Shown: piece after piece, positions 5,652 through 5,853 of the stretch | How the letters are laid out: each line of letters starts with the position of its first letter | How positions within the stretch are numbered: position 1 is the first letter of the stretch | Assembly: GCA_943356455.1 (NCBI GenBank) | Contig: CALRFB010000034.1 | Coordinates: forward strand, 1 to 5,853 | Direction of reading: 5' to 3' | Length of the DNA stretch: 5,853 nt | Source: Candidatus Nomurabacteria bacterium | GTDB lineage: Bacteria; Patescibacteriota; Minisyncoccia; Phycocordibacterales; UBA9973 | Position numbers and translations under genes: made by a program | Notes under the pieces: model-generated | What the model saw: only the letters and a program-made list of their open reading frames with translations | Database searches by the model: none | What the model was told of the DNA's origin: nothing

Positions 5652-5853
5652 ACTTGAATTGTTCCACGAGCAGCTTCCGCTACCCGTGCCTTGTTACGAC
5701 TTACTCCCTGTTACCGAATTTACCGTAGTCCCTCCTTATGGAGAGCTTTCGGGTACTCCCGGCTCCCTTGAGTTGACGGGCGGTGAGTACAAGACTTGAG
5801 AACGTATTCACCGCGGTATGTCTGACCCGCGATTACTAGCAATTCCGGCTTCA
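5652..5853 (-). rRNA. rrs: 16S ribosomal RNA, 3' part (5' part outside window)
   Basis: On the minus strand the sequence carries the conserved 16S landmarks in order. These are the TACTAGCAATTCC-type segment near the right edge, CACCGCCCGTC with the decoding-site region (around 5775-5790), the long variable helix 44, and AAGTCGTAACAAGG (5689-5702). After these comes helix 45 (5665-5688), a ten-pair stem around the dimethyl-A loop GGAA. The 3' end is placed at about 5652 by ungapped alignment with E. coli. The tail after helix 45 reads GAACAAUUCAAGU in place of GAUCACCUCCUUA, so the anti-Shine-Dalgarno core is missing. The ACUCACCGCCC variant, where most bacteria have ACACACCGCCC, recalls Parcubacteria. 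The gene is followed by a trailer and terminator, not by an rRNA operon. Confidence 0.96.

Noticed and set aside
5731..5738. CCTCCTTA on the plus strand, identical to a normal anti-SD tail
   Set aside because: It lies inside the rRNA gene on the antisense strand, in the helix 44 region about 75 nt from the 3' end. The rRNA itself reads TAAGGAGG there.
5590..5799. Plus-strand open frame of 69 codons at the right edge
   Set aside because: It is antisense to the 16S 3' end and trailer.

Overview
The window looks like a chromosomal piece from a candidate-phyla-radiation (Patescibacteria, probably Parcubacteria/Paceibacteria-like) bacterium. This rests on the style of the 16S rRNA fragment at the right edge (for example a GGTGAGTACAAG variant at the site that is normally GGTGTGTACAAG), the compact minus-strand gene clusters, the short membrane-anchored or secreted proteins of unknown function, and the AT-rich start regions without Shine-Dalgarno (SD) motifs. 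The lineage call is inference from a partial rRNA; no tree could be built.

Layout, left to right. A fragment of a plus-strand gene may end at 121, directly in a strong bidirectional terminator hairpin (120-157). A minus-strand operon follows, transcribed from about 3.65 kb down to the terminator: nrdB (class I ribonucleotide reductase radical subunit carrying an N-terminal ATP-cone), nrdA (catalytic subunit without an ATP-cone) and a small FMN-binding split-barrel (PPOX-family) protein. Upstream lies a two-gene minus-strand cluster, an anchored protein of unknown function whose stop codon abuts the ATG of an anchored DUF192 protein. Next is a solitary secreted protein of 150 residues with its own terminator. 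At the right edge is the 3' part of a 16S rRNA gene, also on the minus strand, followed by about 170 nt of hairpin-rich trailer and its own terminator, with no tRNA, 23S or 5S gene after it. The 16S gene therefore appears unlinked from the rest of an rRNA operon.

The main observation is at the 16S 3' end. Helix 45 is fully paired and keeps its GGAA tetraloop, but the tail after it, GAUCACCUCCUUA in E. coli, reads GAACAAUUCAAGU here, so the anti-Shine-Dalgarno CCUCC is replaced by AUUCA. In agreement, none of the six complete protein genes has a GGAGG/AGGAG motif before its start; the one GAGG-like string is the coding end of nrdA. The window thus points to a bacterium that starts translation without SD pairing. 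A second point of interest is the transfer of the allosteric ATP-cone from NrdA to NrdB, which would place dNTP-pool control on the radical-generating subunit.
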